In this document: piece by piece, positions 62,661-64,000 of the stretch | Layout: every line of letters starts with the position of its first letter | How positions within the stretch are numbered: position 1 is the first letter of the stretch | Origin: Mastigias papua | Taxonomy: Eukaryota; Cnidaria; Scyphozoa; Rhizostomeae; Mastigiidae | NCBI GenBank assembly: GCA_964019165.1 | Contig: OZ025273.1 | Location: 1,508,501 to 1,572,500 of the forward strand | Direction of reading: 5' to 3' | DNA: 64,000 nt | Notes under the pieces: generated by a model | The model's database searches: none | The model's input: only the letters and a program-made list of their open reading frames with translations | Told to the model about the DNA's origin: nothing | Translations under genes and position numbers: made by a program

Positions 62661-63282
62661 GTACAAGTGATGAAGCATTTAGGATCATAGTGAACAACAA
62701 AAGCATCGAGATTATGATGATAGCATTAATTAGGAAGTTGATGATGGTGATATAAAAATACAAGTTCCCTTGTATAAACCCATGCCCATCTTACCTTTTA
62801 TTCCTACCGACATCCCTATTCAATCATTTTGCTCAGTATAACTCTTATGAGAAACTGAGAAACTGTTTTACAAGAAACCTGGTTGTTGGATAGCCGTTAG
62901 TGAAGACACCAATTTACCAATGAAAAATTATCTTCAGCATCTTTTACATGTTCTGTTGCAGAACTAAAACGCAGCTAATCTACACGTTCTGTTTAATTGT
63001 GATATTATATTGGTAGATGGAGTTTCAATGGTAAGTTTGTGGCATTTGTTAAGAGTACAAGGTTTAATGAGGCAGCTTAATGTGTGCAGACTCCAATCGC
63101 ATGCCGCAATAGGCAGCCTCAGTAAGGCGTTCTTACCTTGGTGGCCCTGGCCCTTGGCAGGCCTTTTGACTTCTCCTGAAACGGAATCAATATAAAATGT
63201 AGGAGAAATGTAATTTGTAACTTTTAGCAAAACAGGAAATATCATTAAACTTGTCTAAGTTTCATTGCCTTTCTGCATTTAG
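62661..63282. other. End of the large intron
   Basis: No element recognised. The last bases form a good acceptor region (TTGCCTTTCTGCATTTAG, ending 63282) for the third exon of the TRAF6-like gene. Confidence 0.5.
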
Positions 63283-63387
63283 GTGTTTCCTGATAGATTT
63301 GTGGAAAGAGAGATTCTTAACTTGAGATGTAAATGCGAGTTCTGGAAGAATGGCTGCGATTGGGTCGGTTTTGTCAAGCACTATGAA
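63283..63387 (+). CDS. TRAF6-like gene, exon 3: link to first TRAF zinc finger
   Basis: A 105-base exon (35 codons, phase 0 at both ends) between TTCTGCATTTAG and the consensus donor GTGAGT at 63388. It encodes VFPDRFVEREILNLRCKCEF, the signature that follows the RING in TRAF6-like proteins (family form FPD-x-F-x-x-REIL-x-L), then GCDWVGFVKHYE, the first TRAF-type zinc finger with Cys at residues 16, 18 and 25 of the exon. Exon 2 ends in phase 0, so the join is in frame. Later zinc fingers and the TRAF-C (MATH) domain must lie beyond 64000. Confidence 0.8.
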
Positions 63388-64000
63388 GTGAGTCAAAATT
63401 CCAGTCAGTATAAGGGGAAATCAGAGATAACCTCATCAGTGCTTAATATCATTATCATCTGCAAGTAATGATTGGTTATACTTAGTTAGCAATATTTATT
63501 TACTTTTTTTTCATATAAATGCACTTAAAAATTTACAGAACACTACGAACACTTAAACTTTACACGACAATAATGCAGGAAGCATGGAAATGCGTTGCAA
63601 CCGTGCAATTATTACATTAAAATAGTACTAACATATACAAATACAAAAAACAAATTTATTTACTTAAAAAAAATTATTTATTTATTTACTTCTGCCATTG
63701 CTGTTGTTGATATTGGTTTCCTTCTGTTGTTGTTCCTGTTGACGGTGCTTTCATTCCGGACTCGGATGCCATCAGAATGATACATGTGACCTAGATGGTT
63801 TCAGAAATGGTACTCGTGATGCTACAGTCGGACGCATTTGATTTTTTGGCTGTTATTGAGGGCTGGAATCGAAGGTGAAAGATATCATTATCAGCTTTTG
63901 TTTGTCCGCATCCATACGTCCATCATGTTTTACCACGGAAGCCGATGTTCCCAATCCGGGCTCCTGATTTCTAATGGCTCCTTTGATGCTCAGAATTTCG
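63388..64000. other. Intron 3 of the TRAF6-like gene, nothing recognised
   Basis: AT-rich intronic sequence up to the window edge. No further TRAF exon was found. A minus-strand open stretch near 63840-64000 has no recognised family. Confidence 0.4.

Noticed and set aside
63137..63175. Possible 39-base minus-strand exon with CAG before and GTAAG after
   Set aside because: Splice signals look good but the exon is tiny, opposite to the TRAF6-like gene and encodes no recognisable motif.
1..64000. tRNA, rRNA or snRNA genes
   Set aside because: No convincing tRNA box A/B pair, rRNA core or snRNA block was noticed by eye on either strand; a covariance search could still find a small RNA.

Overview
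The window looks like a piece of an invertebrate animal genome. It is AT-rich, gene-poor, carries one spliced host gene with canonical GT/AG junctions, and is dominated by decayed transposable elements. The element types (R4/Dong-type, RTE-like and jockey/CR1-like non-LTR retrotransposons, Ty3/gypsy LTR elements, PIF/Harbinger DNA transposons, many short fold-back elements) fit a cnidarian, sponge or similar marine invertebrate, but the species cannot be decided from this sequence. No prokaryotic gene, rRNA, tRNA or CRISPR array was seen.

Host gene: three + strand exons (45197-45336, 46048-46096, 63283-63387) join in phase and encode the start of a TRAF6-like protein: a RING finger ending in a Cys-Pro-Val-Asp signature, followed by the beginning of a TRAF-type zinc finger. 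The second intron is about 17.2 kb and is filled with transposons; the gene runs off the right edge.

Layout. 1-9.6 kb: relics of a transposase-like gene flanked by a repeated 12-base motif (1.2-3.9 kb), the C-terminal half of a retrotransposon with a restriction-like endonuclease (4.5-5.8 kb), unknown minus-strand fragments (5.9-6.9 kb), and scrambled Ty3/gypsy pieces (7.6-9.4 kb). 9.45-14.0 kb: a perfect fold-back element, an RTE-like retrotransposon broken by a jockey/CR1-like insertion, and an 843-base Harbinger-type element. 14.1-33.4 kb: a nest. A Ty3/gypsy element (minus strand) is split inside its integrase zinc finger by a Harbinger transposon (15524-30515). That transposon contains a CR1-like 3' end with a (TTA)n tail, and in this TTA tract three R4/Dong-type retrotransposons stand head to tail, each bounded by TTA repeats. 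A solo LTR sits in the gag-protease part of the outer element. 33.4-45 kb: mostly unrecognised noncoding DNA with small repeats, a second solo LTR, two fold-back elements, an RTE-like and a CR1-like fragment. 46-63 kb: the giant intron, holding a long TCA microsatellite, Harbinger-type MITEs, inverted minisatellite arrays, a deleted Ty3/gypsy element with both LTRs and matching 4-base target duplications, another CR1-like element, a decayed Harbinger transposase and further relics.

The most interesting parts are the R4/Dong triplet: two complete reading frames (1300 and 1217 codons), a duplicated N-terminal DNA-binding-like domain in one copy, and a 5' leader that is nearly identical between two copies whose proteins are strongly diverged. 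All positions come from reading the sequence by eye; family names rest on motif recognition, not on database searches.
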